The translations under genes were made by a program, and so were the position numbers. 52,385 nt of DNA from Prevotellaceae bacterium UBA2738. Lineage in GTDB: Bacteria > Bacteroidota > Bacteroidia > Bacteroidales > Bacteroidaceae. Positions 42,327 to 50,883 of this stretch are shown here, piece after piece (within the stretch, counting starts at the first letter, position 1; each line of letters opens with the position of its first letter). Below the pieces are notes generated by a model. That model was not told the DNA's origin. It made no database searches and saw only the letters and a program-made list of their open reading frames with translations. The stretch spans positions 1-52,385 of the forward strand of contig DEJW01000003.1 of the NCBI GenBank assembly GCA_002353585.1. The letters run 5' to 3'.

Positions 42327-42617
42327 TTACAGTTTCTTCAATGCTTCTATAAAACGAAGAATATTGATTACTTCTACACGAGGGAAGGAAATGTTTCTCA
42401 ATTCTTTGAAATGCCTGTCATTTGACACGATGTAACGTGCATTGGCCTTGATGGCGCAATCTAAGACTATGTTTTCCATATCTTAATGGGCATAAGGAGT
42501 GCGATCATGACCAGAACTCCATGATTCTATCTCTTTGACAGAAAGCTTGCCCTCATCGCACAGTTTATCCATTGCATCAAGGGCTTTCTCGGAATAATAT
42601 TCTGATACGTTTGCCAT
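42327..42617 (-). pseudogene. Broken PIN-type toxin / antitoxin remnant
   Basis: From ATG 42617 the frame reads MANVSEYYSEKALDAMDKLC to DRTPYAH, then an in-frame TAA at 42485-42483. It resumes as MENIVLDCAIKANARYIVSN-DRHFKEL to LRFIEALKKL, with stop at 42329-42327. The second part is the C-terminal half of a PIN-domain toxin (acidic EN...D..., then YIVSNDRHF). The first part looks like a short antitoxin. All 97 codons are in one frame, so a deletion probably fused antitoxin to toxin and a stop then arose. A real pair of tiny genes is the alternative. Confidence 0.6.
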
Positions 42618-42638
42618 TATGTTTCGCTATCAATTATC

Positions 42639-42713
42639 TGCTTGCAAAGTTAAATAATTATTTTTATTTCTCCAAACAAAGGGGAGAAAAAGATTGTGCT
42701 CTATTTTAACCTC
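42639..42713. repeat. 75-bp direct repeat, copy 1 (promoter of the PIN remnant)
   Basis: This segment is nearly identical (about four differences) to 43221-43295. On the minus strand it carries TTTG (42676-42673) and TAACTTTG (42652-42645) with a 20-bp spacer, a good promoter for the PIN remnant. Confidence 0.88.
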
Positions 42714-42871
42714 ACATACTCACTTATGGGCTCTCAAAGCGCATGAATACTGGGCTGAGGTGAGTGGGGTGGGACTGGGTGAATCCAACTCGCGACCCCA
42801 CTTTTGAGGTCACTAGAACTATTGAAAAGTACCTATGCAGGTAGAGAATAAACCTTAAGAAATTATAGTTG

Positions 42872-42896
42872 GAAAAAAGAGGGTTACAAGGTAACC
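42872..42896 (-). terminator. Terminator of the MNT gene
   Basis: On the minus strand, GGTTAC-ctt-GTAACC is followed by CTCTTTTTT. It lies directly after the nucleotidyltransferase stop. Confidence 0.75.
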
Positions 42897-42906
42897 AAAA
42901 AATATT

Positions 42907-43206
42907 CTATTTGAGGACGTAAATTCCATCGCGTTCAATACTATTTAAAAGGTATGGATTTATGTGTTTATGCATTCGCACAACATCTACAGAACACTGG
43001 AGTATCTGCTCAAGAAATCTTTTCAAACGCACTACAAGGTACAGTGTTGGTTCCATCTCAACACAAATGTCAACGTCGCTGCCTTCATGCTGCTCGCCAC
43101 GAGACACAGACCCAAACAGACGCAAAGAACGAATGCCGAACTTAGTGCGAAGCTCGTCAGCATGTTCCTTGATTAATTCTATGTATTCCTGTGTAGTCTT
43201 TACCAT
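42907..43206 (-). CDS. MNT-type nucleotidyltransferase-fold protein (MntA-like)
   Basis: The 99-residue protein has the minimal nucleotidyltransferase motif RLFGSVSRGEQHEGSDVDICVE, and a later V-D-V strand (SVDVVRMHKHI). Such proteins act as MntA antitoxins that modify HEPN toxins. No HEPN gene adjoins it here, so it is an orphan or works in trans. Its promoter is a copy of that of the neighbouring PIN remnant, and it has its own terminator. Confidence 0.82.
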   Translation of the reverse strand: MVKTTQEYIELIKEHADELRTKFGIRSLRLFGSVSRGEQHEGSDVDICVEMEPTLYLVVRLKRFLEQILQCSVDVVRMHKHINPYLLNSIERDGIYVLK

Positions 43207-43220
43207 GAGTAATATGTTTC

Positions 43221-43295
43221 TGCTTGCAAAATTAAATAATTATTTTTATTTCTCCAAACAAAGGGAAGAAAAAGATTTTGCTCTATTTTAATCTC
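43221..43295. repeat. 75-bp direct repeat, copy 2 (promoter of the MNT gene)
   Basis: On the minus strand it has TTTG (43258-43255) and TAATTTTG (43234-43227), spacer 20 bp. It pairs with 42639-42713. Confidence 0.88.
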
Positions 43296-43361
43296 CCAAC
43301 CTCCCTGAAGGGGTGTTGAGCCCAGTTATGCTGAATAATGACGTAAAACCAAACTGAAAAT

Positions 43362-43391
43362 TTTGGGGAATGAAATAAATGTATAATTTTG
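43362..43391 (+). promoter_or_regulatory. Promoter-like sequence without a gene
   Basis: TTTG (43362-43365) and TAATTTTG (43384-43391), spacer 18 bp, face right towards the xylA 3' end. No reading frame follows; a hairpin GCCCCAC...GTGGGGC (43412-43440) does. It may give a short RNA or be a leftover of a deleted gene. Confidence 0.4.
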
Positions 43392-43469
43392 CAGATATGA
43401 TGATGAAGACGCCCCACTCTTAATAAAAAGGGTGGGGCGCTGAGTGTTATTATAAAGTAGAGAGCGAGA

Positions 43470-44786
43470 TTACTTAGCGTAGAGGGCTACGATGGTTTCG
43501 TAGAGTTCCTGCTTGCCTGAGGTCTGCTTTGGCTCTTCTACTTTCTTGCCGTATTCATAGACTTGCTCGAGGGTGAGCTTGCCGTCTTCGAAGTCCTTGC
43601 CTATGCCGCTGTCGAATGATGAGTAACGCTCCTTGACCATCTGTGGGATAGGAGAGTTCTGCATAATATCAACGGCATTGAGCAGGGCGCGGGCGCAAGC
43701 GTCCATGCCTGAGATGTGGGCGATGATGATATCCTCGAGGTCGGTGGAGTTACGACGGGTCTTGGCATCGAAATTGGTGCCGCCAGGAGCTATGCCACCG
43801 TTGCGTACAATCTGCATCCATGCCTGGGTGAGCTCGTAGTTGTCGATTGGGAACTGGTCGGTGTCCCAGCCGTTCTGTGCATCACCACGATTAGCGTCGA
43901 TAGAGCCGAGCATGCCTGCGTCAACGGCACAGGCGAGTTCGTGCTCGAAGGTGTGACCTGCGAGGGTGGCGTGGTTGACCTCGATGTTGACCTTGAAGTC
44001 CTTGTCGAGGTTGTGAGCCTTGAGGAAACCGATGACGGTCTCGGTATCTACGTCGTACTGGTGCTTAGATGGCTCCATTGGCTTTGGCTCGATGAGGAAG
44101 TTGCCCTTGAAACCCTTAGCGCGAGCGTAGTCGCGTGCCATGGTGAGCATGGTTGCCATGTGTTCCTTCTCACGCTTCTGGTCGGTGTTGAGGAGTGACA
44201 TATAGCCCTCGCGTCCGCCCCAGAACACGTAGTTCTCAGCGCCGAGCTTGATGCCTGCGTCGATGGCATTCTTAATCTGCACGATGGCGCGAGCCACTAC
44301 GTCGAAGTCGGGGTTGGTAGATGCACCGTTCATGTAACGGGCATTGCCGAAGACGTTGGCTGTTGACCACAGGAGTTTGATGCCTGTCTGCTTCTGCTTC
44401 TCGGCGAGGTAGTCGGTGATAGCCTTGAGGTTTGACTCATACTCAGCGATGCTGTTGCCCTCAGAAACGAGGTCAACATCGTGGAAGCAGTAATACTCGA
44501 TGCCGAGCTTCTGCATGATTTCGAAGCCTGCATCGGCCTTGTTCTTGGCAATCTCTACGGCATTGGCACCCTGATTCCAAGGGAAGGTCTTGGTGCCGCC
44601 ACCAAACTGGTCGGCGCCCTCAGCGCACAGTGTGTGCCACCATGCCATGGCGAAGCGCATCCAGTCTTTCATTTTCTTACCTGCCACTACCTTCTCTGCA
44701 TCGTAGTAGTGGAATGCCATTGGGTTCTTTGACTCTGGTCCCTCGAATGGGATCTTACCGATTTGTGGAAAATACTGTTTAGACAT
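43470..44786 (-). CDS. xylA: Xylose isomerase
   Basis: XylA converts xylose to xylulose. The 438-residue protein is the class II length and opens KQYFPQIGKIPFEGPESKNP. It has the catalytic His region YYCFHDVDLV, the metal ligands in NYVFWGGREGY and FLIEPKPMEPSKHQYD, and IEVNHATLAGHTFEHEL. It is preceded by xylB in the same direction, 113 bp upstream. The gap contains an 8-bp hairpin and a short repeat. Confidence 0.96.
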   Translation of the reverse strand: MSKQYFPQIGKIPFEGPESKNPMAFHYYDAEKVVAGKKMKDWMRFAMAWWHTLCAEGADQFGGGTKTFPWNQGANAVEIAKNKADAGFEIMQKLGIEYYCFHDVDLVSEGNSIAEYESNLKAITDYLAEKQKQTGIKLLWSTANVFGNARYMNGASTNPDFDVVARAIVQIKNAIDAGIKLGAENYVFWGGREGYMSLLNTDQKREKEHMATMLTMARDYARAKGFKGNFLIEPKPMEPSKHQYDVDTETVIGFLKAHNLDKDFKVNIEVNHATLAGHTFEHELACAVDAGMLGSIDANRGDAQNGWDTDQFPIDNYELTQAWMQIVRNGGIAPGGTNFDAKTRRNSTDLEDIIIAHISGMDACARALLNAVDIMQNSPIPQMVKERYSSFDSGIGKDFEDGKLTLEQVYEYGKKVEEPKQTSGKQELYETIVALYAK

Positions 44787-44837
44787 AATGTTTTATTTTA
44801 GTTGAAAAGTGATAATTGACATTTATTAGTTTTTACG

Positions 44838-44856
44838 GCTGCTGTGGTACAGCAGC
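44838..44856. other. Hairpin in the xylB-xylA spacer
   Basis: GCTGCTGT-ggt-ACAGCAGC is a perfect 8-bp stem. It has no T-run on either side. It may protect the xylA mRNA end after processing and so set the XylA/XylB ratio. Confidence 0.6.
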
Positions 44857-44899
44857 AAACAGAACAGAACTCTTGAACCAGCGCGAAGCGCGACTTGAA

Positions 44900-46384
44900 C
44901 TATTGAACTATAAACTTCTTCCAGTTCTCGTATGCCTGGAGGTAGGCGGAGGTGTCAGTGACGGGCTTCTCGGAGTCGATGAGCTTGAGGGTGGAGAATG
45001 CCTCGTTGCTGTCGCGGTAGATGCCTGCGCCGATGCCTGCTCCCTTGGCTGCGCCTACTGAGCCGTCGGTGTCGTAGAGCTCGATGGTGGCTCCTGTGAC
45101 GGCAGCGAGGGTGCGACGGAAGAGTGGCGAGAGGAAGAGGTTGGCGTGACCAGCCTTGATGGTGGTGATGGTCATGCCCATCTGCTTCATGATGTCAATG
45201 CCATAGGCAAAGGAGAAGGCGATGCCCTCCTGAGCGGCACGCAGAATGTGTGCCTTGGTGTGGATATTGAAGTTGATGCCGTGGATGCTGGCACCAGGGT
45301 TCTGATTCTCGAGTATGCGCTCGGCACCGTTGCCGAAGGGTATGATGGAGAGTCCGTCGGCACCTACTGGCACGCTCTCGGCGAGGGTGTTCATATCAGC
45401 ATAAGAGATGCCCTCAGGAGCTACGGTGCGCTTGGTCCACGCATTGAGGATGCCTGTGCCGTTGATGCAGAGGAGCACGCCCAGACGGGTGTCGGTGGCG
45501 GTATGGTTGACGTGGGCGAAGGTGTTGACACGACTCTTGGGGTCGTAGTTGATGTCGCCGAGCACGCCATAGACCACGCCTGATGTGCCACCAGTGGCTG
45601 CTATCTCGCCTGGCTGAAGCACGTTGAGCGAGAGGGCGTTGTTAGGCTGGTCGCCAGCACGATAGCTGATAGGTGTGCCTTCGAGCAGTCCCGTCTCGGC
45701 TGCTGCCTGGGCTGACACCTTAGACTGAATGCCAAAGGTGGGCACGATGGGGGCTATGACGTCAGTGGGGATGCCGTAATAGTCGAACAGGAAATCAGCA
45801 GGTTTGCCCTCGCTGAAGTCCCACATGATACCCTCGGAGAGTCCGCTGACGGTGGTGTTGATTTCGCCTGAGAGTTTCATGGCGATATAGTCGCCTGGCA
45901 GCATCACCTTATATATATTAGCGAAGAGTGCGGGTTCGTTCTCCTTGACCCACGCCAGTTTGGAGGCTGTGAAATTGCCTGGTGAGTTGAGCAGATGGGA
46001 GAGGCATGTGCCTGCACCGAGGGCTGTGAAAGCATTCTCGCCATAGGGCACGGCACGCGAGTCGCACCAGATGATGGCATCGCGAAGCACGTTCTGATTC
46101 TTATCTACGCACACCAGTCCGTGCATCTGGTAAGAGATGCCTATAGCCTTGATGTCGGCACCAGTGGCAGAGGTCTGCTGCATGATGTCGCTGAGGGCGA
46201 GTTTGGCGTTGGTCCACCACATATCGGGAGCCTGCTCAGCCCATCCTGCCTTGAGGGCCTTGATGGGTGCCTCGGTCTTGGGATAGAAGGTGGTGGCGGC
46301 GAGCTGTCCTGACTCGATGTCAACCAAGGAAGCCTTGACGCTTGACGAACCGATGTCTAATCCTAAAAGATATTGTTTAGCCAT
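44900..46384 (-). CDS. xylB: Xylulokinase
   Basis: XylB phosphorylates xylulose for the pentose phosphate pathway. This FGGY kinase of 494 residues starts YLLGLDIGSSSVKASLVD (ATP phosphate loop). It has ISYQMHGLVCVD, WCDSRAVPYGE, ATGGTSGVVYGVLG, and the late GAAKGAGIGAGIY. The last residues FIVQ and stop are encoded by repeat-like TAGTTCAA DNA. Translation of xylA is downstream. Promoter: TAACTTTG on the minus strand at 46421-46414. Confidence 0.95.
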   Translation of the reverse strand: MAKQYLLGLDIGSSSVKASLVDIESGQLAATTFYPKTEAPIKALKAGWAEQAPDMWWTNAKLALSDIMQQTSATGADIKAIGISYQMHGLVCVDKNQNVLRDAIIWCDSRAVPYGENAFTALGAGTCLSHLLNSPGNFTASKLAWVKENEPALFANIYKVMLPGDYIAMKLSGEINTTVSGLSEGIMWDFSEGKPADFLFDYYGIPTDVIAPIVPTFGIQSKVSAQAAAETGLLEGTPISYRAGDQPNNALSLNVLQPGEIAATGGTSGVVYGVLGDINYDPKSRVNTFAHVNHTATDTRLGVLLCINGTGILNAWTKRTVAPEGISYADMNTLAESVPVGADGLSIIPFGNGAERILENQNPGASIHGINFNIHTKAHILRAAQEGIAFSFAYGIDIMKQMGMTITTIKAGHANLFLSPLFRRTLAAVTGATIELYDTDGSVGAAKGAGIGAGIYRDSNEAFSTLKLIDSEKPVTDTSAYLQAYENWKKFIVQ

Positions 46385-46413
46385 GTGTGAATAGGGTTTT
46401 AGTTTTACAGGTT

Positions 46414-46475
46414 CAAAGTTAGTGTTTTTTCTTGAAATAAGGTCGTTTTATACGGGTAAAATTGTTTCATAAAAC
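46414..46475 (-). promoter_or_regulatory. xylB promoter region with possible operator
   Basis: TAACTTTG (minus strand, 46421-46414) is a good -7 element; no clear -33 TTTG. Upstream, GTTTTAT and ATAAAAC form an inverted repeat (about 46445-46475) that could bind a xylose regulator. Confidence 0.5.
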
Positions 46476-46480
46476 ATTTT

Positions 46481-47059
46481 TCACCCATAAAATGAATTAT
46501 TCTCCACCTCGCGAGCCACTTTTGGGGGCAGGAAAGGGGTGTAATCTTCACCTTTTTTTATCATCTGGCGTATCTGGGTGGAGGAGATATTGACCAGAGG
46601 CACATTGACGATGTGGATGTTGGGCATGGTGGTAGCCCAATGGGGCAGGGGACAGTCCTCGCGCGGATAGACGGCAATGTCATAATTGCGCAGCAGGTCC
46701 TGATAGTGCGCCCACTTATGGAAATTGGTGAGGTTGTCGCCACCAATAATAAGAACAAACTCATGCTGGGGGTATGCCTCATGCAGATGCTGCAGGGTGT
46801 TCCAGGTGTAGGACGGACGGGGCAGGTGAAACTCGAAATCGGAGGCACGGAGGTGGGGATAGTCTTCGAGAGCCATAGTGACGAGATGCAGTCGGATGTC
46901 CTCGTCGAGCAAGTCGGAGTTATGGCGCTTGAGTGGATTCTGCGGTGAGACGAGATACCACACCTCATTTAAGGACATAGCACCCAGCATGGTGGTGCCG
47001 AGTGCTATGTGTCCGTTATGTATGGGGTTGAAAGACCCTCCGAAAAGTCCGATTCTCAT
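46481..47059 (-). CDS. nadD: Nicotinate-nucleotide adenylyltransferase
   Basis: NadD makes deamido-NAD from nicotinate mononucleotide. The 192-residue nucleotidyltransferase has RIGLFGGSFNPIHNGHIALG (HxGH loop), VLIIGGDNLTNFHKW, and the C-terminal ISSTQIRQMIKKG. ATG 47059 is used; a TTG one codon up is in frame. It lies 3 bp after the mdh stop, so it is translationally coupled to mdh. Confidence 0.94.
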   Translation of the reverse strand: MRIGLFGGSFNPIHNGHIALGTTMLGAMSLNEVWYLVSPQNPLKRHNSDLLDEDIRLHLVTMALEDYPHLRASDFEFHLPRPSYTWNTLQHLHEAYPQHEFVLIIGGDNLTNFHKWAHYQDLLRNYDIAVYPREDCPLPHWATTMPNIHIVNVPLVNISSTQIRQMIKKGEDYTPFLPPKVAREVENNSFYG

Positions 47060-47062
47060 CAA

Positions 47063-48055
47063 TTAAAGGTTTGGATTAACCTCGTTCCAGTTCTCTACAG
47101 CTGGTATTACGCCCATCTCAACGAGCTCGTCGCGCATAGCGGTGAGGTGGATGTAGCTTGAGTGCAGACGAGCCATCTCGTCCTTGGTGCCCTCAGGAAT
47201 CTTGTAGGTCACGCCATCGGTGGTGAATGTGGTGTCCATACCCATCACGATGTGGTTGAAACGCTTGTCGTTGCAGTAAACGCCTGCTGGCCAAGGGAAA
47301 GGACGACCGCCCATAACAGCCTCGATCATCTGAACAGAGAGGATAGAAGGGCTCTGGAATGAAGAACGTCCGCGGAGCTTGATGATGCGTGAACCACCCT
47401 TGGTTACATCCTGCTGCATCTGCTCCCATTCCTCCTCAGTGAACTCGTCGGTGCCAACGATGTCCATCAGTTTGCGACCAGCTATAATGGCGTTGCTGCC
47501 GAATACTGCCATCTGCTCGCCATGACCACCATAGGTAGCACAGTTAGAAATCTCGGTCTGCATAACATTGAACTTATGAGCGAGAGCGGTGCGCAGACGA
47601 GTGGTGTCGAGACCAGCGAGGGTAGAAACCTGTGAAGGCTTCAGGCCAGACCAGATGAGGGTTACAAGACCAGTCATGTCGGCTGGGTTGAATATGATAA
47701 CCACGTGCTTAACGTCAGGGCAATACTGCTTGATGTTACGACCCAGGTCGGCTGCTATCTCGCAGTTGCCGCGAAGCAGGTCTTCACGAGTCATGCCCTC
47801 CTTACGTGGAGCACCACCAGAAGAGATGATGTATTTAGCATCCTTGAAAGCCTCTGCCACGTCGGTGGTAGCGGTGATGCAGGCATCGTCGAAACCGCTC
47901 TGACGCATCTCCTCGGCTACGCCTTCAGGAGAGAATACATCATAGAGACAGAGGTTGTTGGTCAGTCCGAGCATGAGGGCTGTCTGAGCCATATTAGAAC
48001 CAATCATGCCAGCTGCGCCGACGATGACGAGTTTTTCATTTGTCAAGTACTTCAT
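47063..48055 (-). CDS. mdh: Malate dehydrogenase
   Basis: The 330-residue protein has the NAD-binding loop LVIVGAAGMIGSNMAQTAL, then GGAPRKEGMTREDLLRGN (substrate arginine), TLAGLDTTRLRTALAHKF, and the active-site histidine in CATYGGHGEQM. This is the Bacteroidetes-type MDH used in the reductive (fumarate/succinate) branch. It has a strong promoter, and nadD follows. Confidence 0.92.
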   Translation of the reverse strand: MKYLTNEKLVIVGAAGMIGSNMAQTALMLGLTNNLCLYDVFSPEGVAEEMRQSGFDDACITATTDVAEAFKDAKYIISSGGAPRKEGMTREDLLRGNCEIAADLGRNIKQYCPDVKHVVIIFNPADMTGLVTLIWSGLKPSQVSTLAGLDTTRLRTALAHKFNVMQTEISNCATYGGHGEQMAVFGSNAIIAGRKLMDIVGTDEFTEEEWEQMQQDVTKGGSRIIKLRGRSSFQSPSILSVQMIEAVMGGRPFPWPAGVYCNDKRFNHIVMGMDTTFTTDGVTYKIPEGTKDEMARLHSSYIHLTAMRDELVEMGVIPAVENWNEVNPNL

Positions 48056-48092
48056 ATTCTTATTAGTTTTATTGAGTTGATAAATTCGAAAG

Positions 48093-48123
48093 CAAAGTTA
48101 CAAAAAAATCACCTTTCGGCAAA
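48093..48123 (-). promoter_or_regulatory. Promoter of mdh-nadD
   Basis: On the minus strand TTTG (48123-48120) and TAACTTTG (48100-48093) are 19 bp apart, a consensus Bacteroidetes promoter. Confidence 0.8.
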
Positions 48124-48172
48124 ATTTTCCTATCTGTTTTTTTAAGCATGTGCTGATGCTCATCGTCAGCAT

Positions 48173-50845
48173 TTAATCGAAGAGATTAAGCTGACCCGTG
48201 AGTTCGTCGAGCACGTCTTGCTGTGATTTTCCTGCATCAGGGTCGAGGTTTTCTTCCTCTTCAGGTTCTGCTGCATCGTTGTCGGTTTCCTCTTCAGGCT
48301 CTGGGAATCGTAATGGCTCTATTTCCACCACATCCTCCACGTTGAGCGTAGAAATGCGTTTGCCCTTAGCCTTGAAACCCTTGACACCCACAAATTCCTC
48401 ACACTCTATCTCGATAGGTTCGTGGTTAGAATCGGTGCCGCCAAAGACAACCTTCATGCGAGGATAGACCACATCGGTGAGAGCCAGCAGACGGCTGTCA
48501 GGATTGTCGCCCACGAAGTTGCGGTGGTTCTTGATAGCCTCCATCTCAAAGCGCTTGATATAGGCGCAATTATTGTTGTCGGCATCTATCACAGCAGCTG
48601 TCCACACCTTGTGCTCTTTCCATTTCTCGATGCGGAGGATATTGCTCTCGAAGTGGTTAGTGGCATCGGCTGTGGTGATGTAGAAATCGCCATTCTGCAG
48701 AACGACAAGCAGGTAGTCGTTGTCGTCAAACTTGCCGATGGATATGCCGTGCTGGTCGTAGTTGATACGATTGACATCGGCATCCCACCATATCTCTCGT
48801 CCGCCCAGGGTAGAGCGTCCGTGAGACTTGAGTCCAATCTTGTGTATAGGGTTCTTAGACAGGATGTTACCCTTGGCTGAGCGTCCCTTGATGTCGAGAA
48901 TGGAGAAGTCGTATTCAAAGAATATCTTCTTAATTTTAGGTCCTGGCTCGAGGGTAATCTTGATGGTTTCAGCCTCGCCGTTAGGATTGGCTGTGAAGTA
49001 AATCACCTTTGTGCCTGGAGTGCCTTGGGTAATATTGTACTCACGGTCACGAGTGCAGGAATCGACGCAGAAGCGCTTAACAAAATAGCGTCCCTGTTTG
49101 CCGTCGCGATATACGCAGTTGTAGATGGTGCGCTTATCACCCTTCTTCCATACCTGAAGGTGGATGATGTTCTTGCCCACATCAATCTTGTCGGCAACTT
49201 TGACTGTCTTATATCTGCCGTCGCGATAGAAGATGATAATGTCGTCGATATCAGAACAGTTGCACACGAATTCAGCTTTCTTGAGACCAGTACCAATGAA
49301 GCCCTCCTGACGGTCGATATAGAGTTTCTGGTTAGCCTCTACCACCTTGGTAGCCTCGATGGTGTCGAAGTTGCGTATCTCGGTAAGACGAGGATGCTCA
49401 GCACCGTATTTGTTCTTCAGATGCTCATACCATTCGCAGGTTACATCAACGATACGGTTGAGTTCGCGCTCTATCTCGGCTATCTCGCCTTCTATCTTGG
49501 CTATCAGTTCGTCAGCCTGGTCTTTGGAGAATTTCAGTATGCGCTTCATCTTTATCTCCATGAGGCGCAGGATATCGTCTTTGGTCACCTCTCTTACAAG
49601 CTGAGGATAGAAAGGTGTGAGGCGTTCGTCGATATGCTCACATGCAGCATCCATGGAAGCCGCATTCTCGTATTTCTTGTCTTTATATATGCGTTCCTCT
49701 ATGAATATCTTTTCGAGAGAACAGAAGAAGAGCTGCTCAAGGAGTTCCTGGCGACGAATCTCCAGTTCGCGCTTGAGCAGGGCCATAGTCTGGTCGGTGC
49801 TGCTCTTGAGCACATCACTAATGGTGAGGAACTGCGGTTTCTTGTCTTTGATGACGCAGCAGTTAGGCGAAATGCTTACCTCACAATCGGTGAAGGCATA
49901 GAGGGCGTCGAGGGTCTTGTCGGAAGAGACACCAGGAGCGAGGTGAACGAGTATCTCGACATTAGCCGCCGTGAGGTCTTCCACCTTGCGCACCTTTATC
50001 TTACCTTTCTCTACCGCCTTAGTGATAGACTCGATGAGTGTTTCGGAAGTTTTAGAGAACGGTATGTCGCGGATTACCAGCGTTTTCTGGTCAAGTTTCT
50101 CAATTTTTGCTCGAACCTTAATAGAGCCACCTCTCTGTCCGTCGTTATACTTGCTCACATCAACAGAACCACCTGTAGGGAAGTCGGGGTAGAGATGGAA
50201 TTCCTCACCGCGAAGATAGGCTACGGCAGCATCACATATCTCACAGAAATTGTGAGGCATGATTTTGGAGTTCAGTCCTACGGCAATGCCTTCTACACCC
50301 TGAGCCAAGAGGAGAGGGAATTTTACAGGCAGGGTGATAGGTTCCTTGTTACGTCCGTCATAGGACATCTGCCACTCGGTGGTCTTAGGATTGAAGACCG
50401 TCTCAAGGGCAAACTTGCTCAGTCGTGCCTCGATATAACGTGGTGCTGCAGCAGAAGAACCCGTGAGGATGTTACCCCAGTTACCCTGAGTGTCGATGAG
50501 GAGGTCTTTCTGTCCCAACTGCACAAGGGCATCGCCAATGGAAGCATCGCCATGAGGGTGAAACTGCATTGTGTGTCCCACGATATTGGCAACCTTGTTG
50601 TAGCGTCCGTCGTCCATTCTCTTCATAGAGTGGAGAATGCGGCGCTGCACAGGTTTCAGACCATCCTCGATATGAGGTACGGCGCGCTCAAGGATTACGT
50701 AGGAAGCATAATCCAGGAACCAGTTTTGATACATGCCCGAAAGATGGTGAACTACGGATGCGTCAAAACGATTAACGGGACGGTAATCCGTAGATTCCGC
50801 CTCGTCAATTTCTTCTATATTATCCAAGTTTTTTTCGTCGTCCAT
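48173..50845 (-). CDS. parC: DNA topoisomerase IV subunit A
   Basis: The 890-residue subunit breaks and rejoins DNA to unlink daughter chromosomes. It has ERAVPHIEDGLKPVQRRIL, the HTMQFHPHGDASIGDAL helix, and the catalytic tyrosine in AAAPRYIEARLS (Tyr137). A central coiled coil (SKDQADELIAKIEGEIAEIEREL) follows. The C-terminal beta-propeller lacks the GyrA-box QRRGGKG, which favours ParC over GyrA. It ends in a very acidic tail. It is downstream of the FKBP gene by 38 bp. Confidence 0.9.
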   Translation of the reverse strand: MDDEKNLDNIEEIDEAESTDYRPVNRFDASVVHHLSGMYQNWFLDYASYVILERAVPHIEDGLKPVQRRILHSMKRMDDGRYNKVANIVGHTMQFHPHGDASIGDALVQLGQKDLLIDTQGNWGNILTGSSAAAPRYIEARLSKFALETVFNPKTTEWQMSYDGRNKEPITLPVKFPLLLAQGVEGIAVGLNSKIMPHNFCEICDAAVAYLRGEEFHLYPDFPTGGSVDVSKYNDGQRGGSIKVRAKIEKLDQKTLVIRDIPFSKTSETLIESITKAVEKGKIKVRKVEDLTAANVEILVHLAPGVSSDKTLDALYAFTDCEVSISPNCCVIKDKKPQFLTISDVLKSSTDQTMALLKRELEIRRQELLEQLFFCSLEKIFIEERIYKDKKYENAASMDAACEHIDERLTPFYPQLVREVTKDDILRLMEIKMKRILKFSKDQADELIAKIEGEIAEIERELNRIVDVTCEWYEHLKNKYGAEHPRLTEIRNFDTIEATKVVEANQKLYIDRQEGFIGTGLKKAEFVCNCSDIDDIIIFYRDGRYKTVKVADKIDVGKNIIHLQVWKKGDKRTIYNCVYRDGKQGRYFVKRFCVDSCTRDREYNITQGTPGTKVIYFTANPNGEAETIKITLEPGPKIKKIFFEYDFSILDIKGRSAKGNILSKNPIHKIGLKSHGRSTLGGREIWWDADVNRINYDQHGISIGKFDDNDYLLVVLQNGDFYITTADATNHFESNILRIEKWKEHKVWTAAVIDADNNNCAYIKRFEMEAIKNHRNFVGDNPDSRLLALTDVVYPRMKVVFGGTDSNHEPIEIECEEFVGVKGFKAKGKRISTLNVEDVVEIEPLRFPEPEEETDNDAAEPEEEENLDPDAGKSQQDVLDELTGQLNLFD

Positions 50846-50883
50846 GAAGTATGTCTTTTCTCTCCCTCGGTTTAGGTTTTATT

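Noticed and set aside
42760..42830. Degenerate tRNA 3' half (minus strand, GTGGGGTCGCGAGTTGGATTC)
   Set aside because: It resembles a T-arm region, but the TTCGAATC loop is not matched, no acceptor stem or full cloverleaf can be drawn, and no CCA is found. At most an old att-site scar.
48150..48170. Hairpin TGCTGA...TCAGCA as the parC terminator
   Set aside because: The T-run is on the wrong side for minus-strand termination, so I could not support it as an intrinsic terminator.
49025..50875. A 616-codon open frame on the plus strand across parC
   Set aside because: It is antisense to parC, whose motifs are complete. The antisense protein has no recognisable domain; long antisense frames are common by codon bias.
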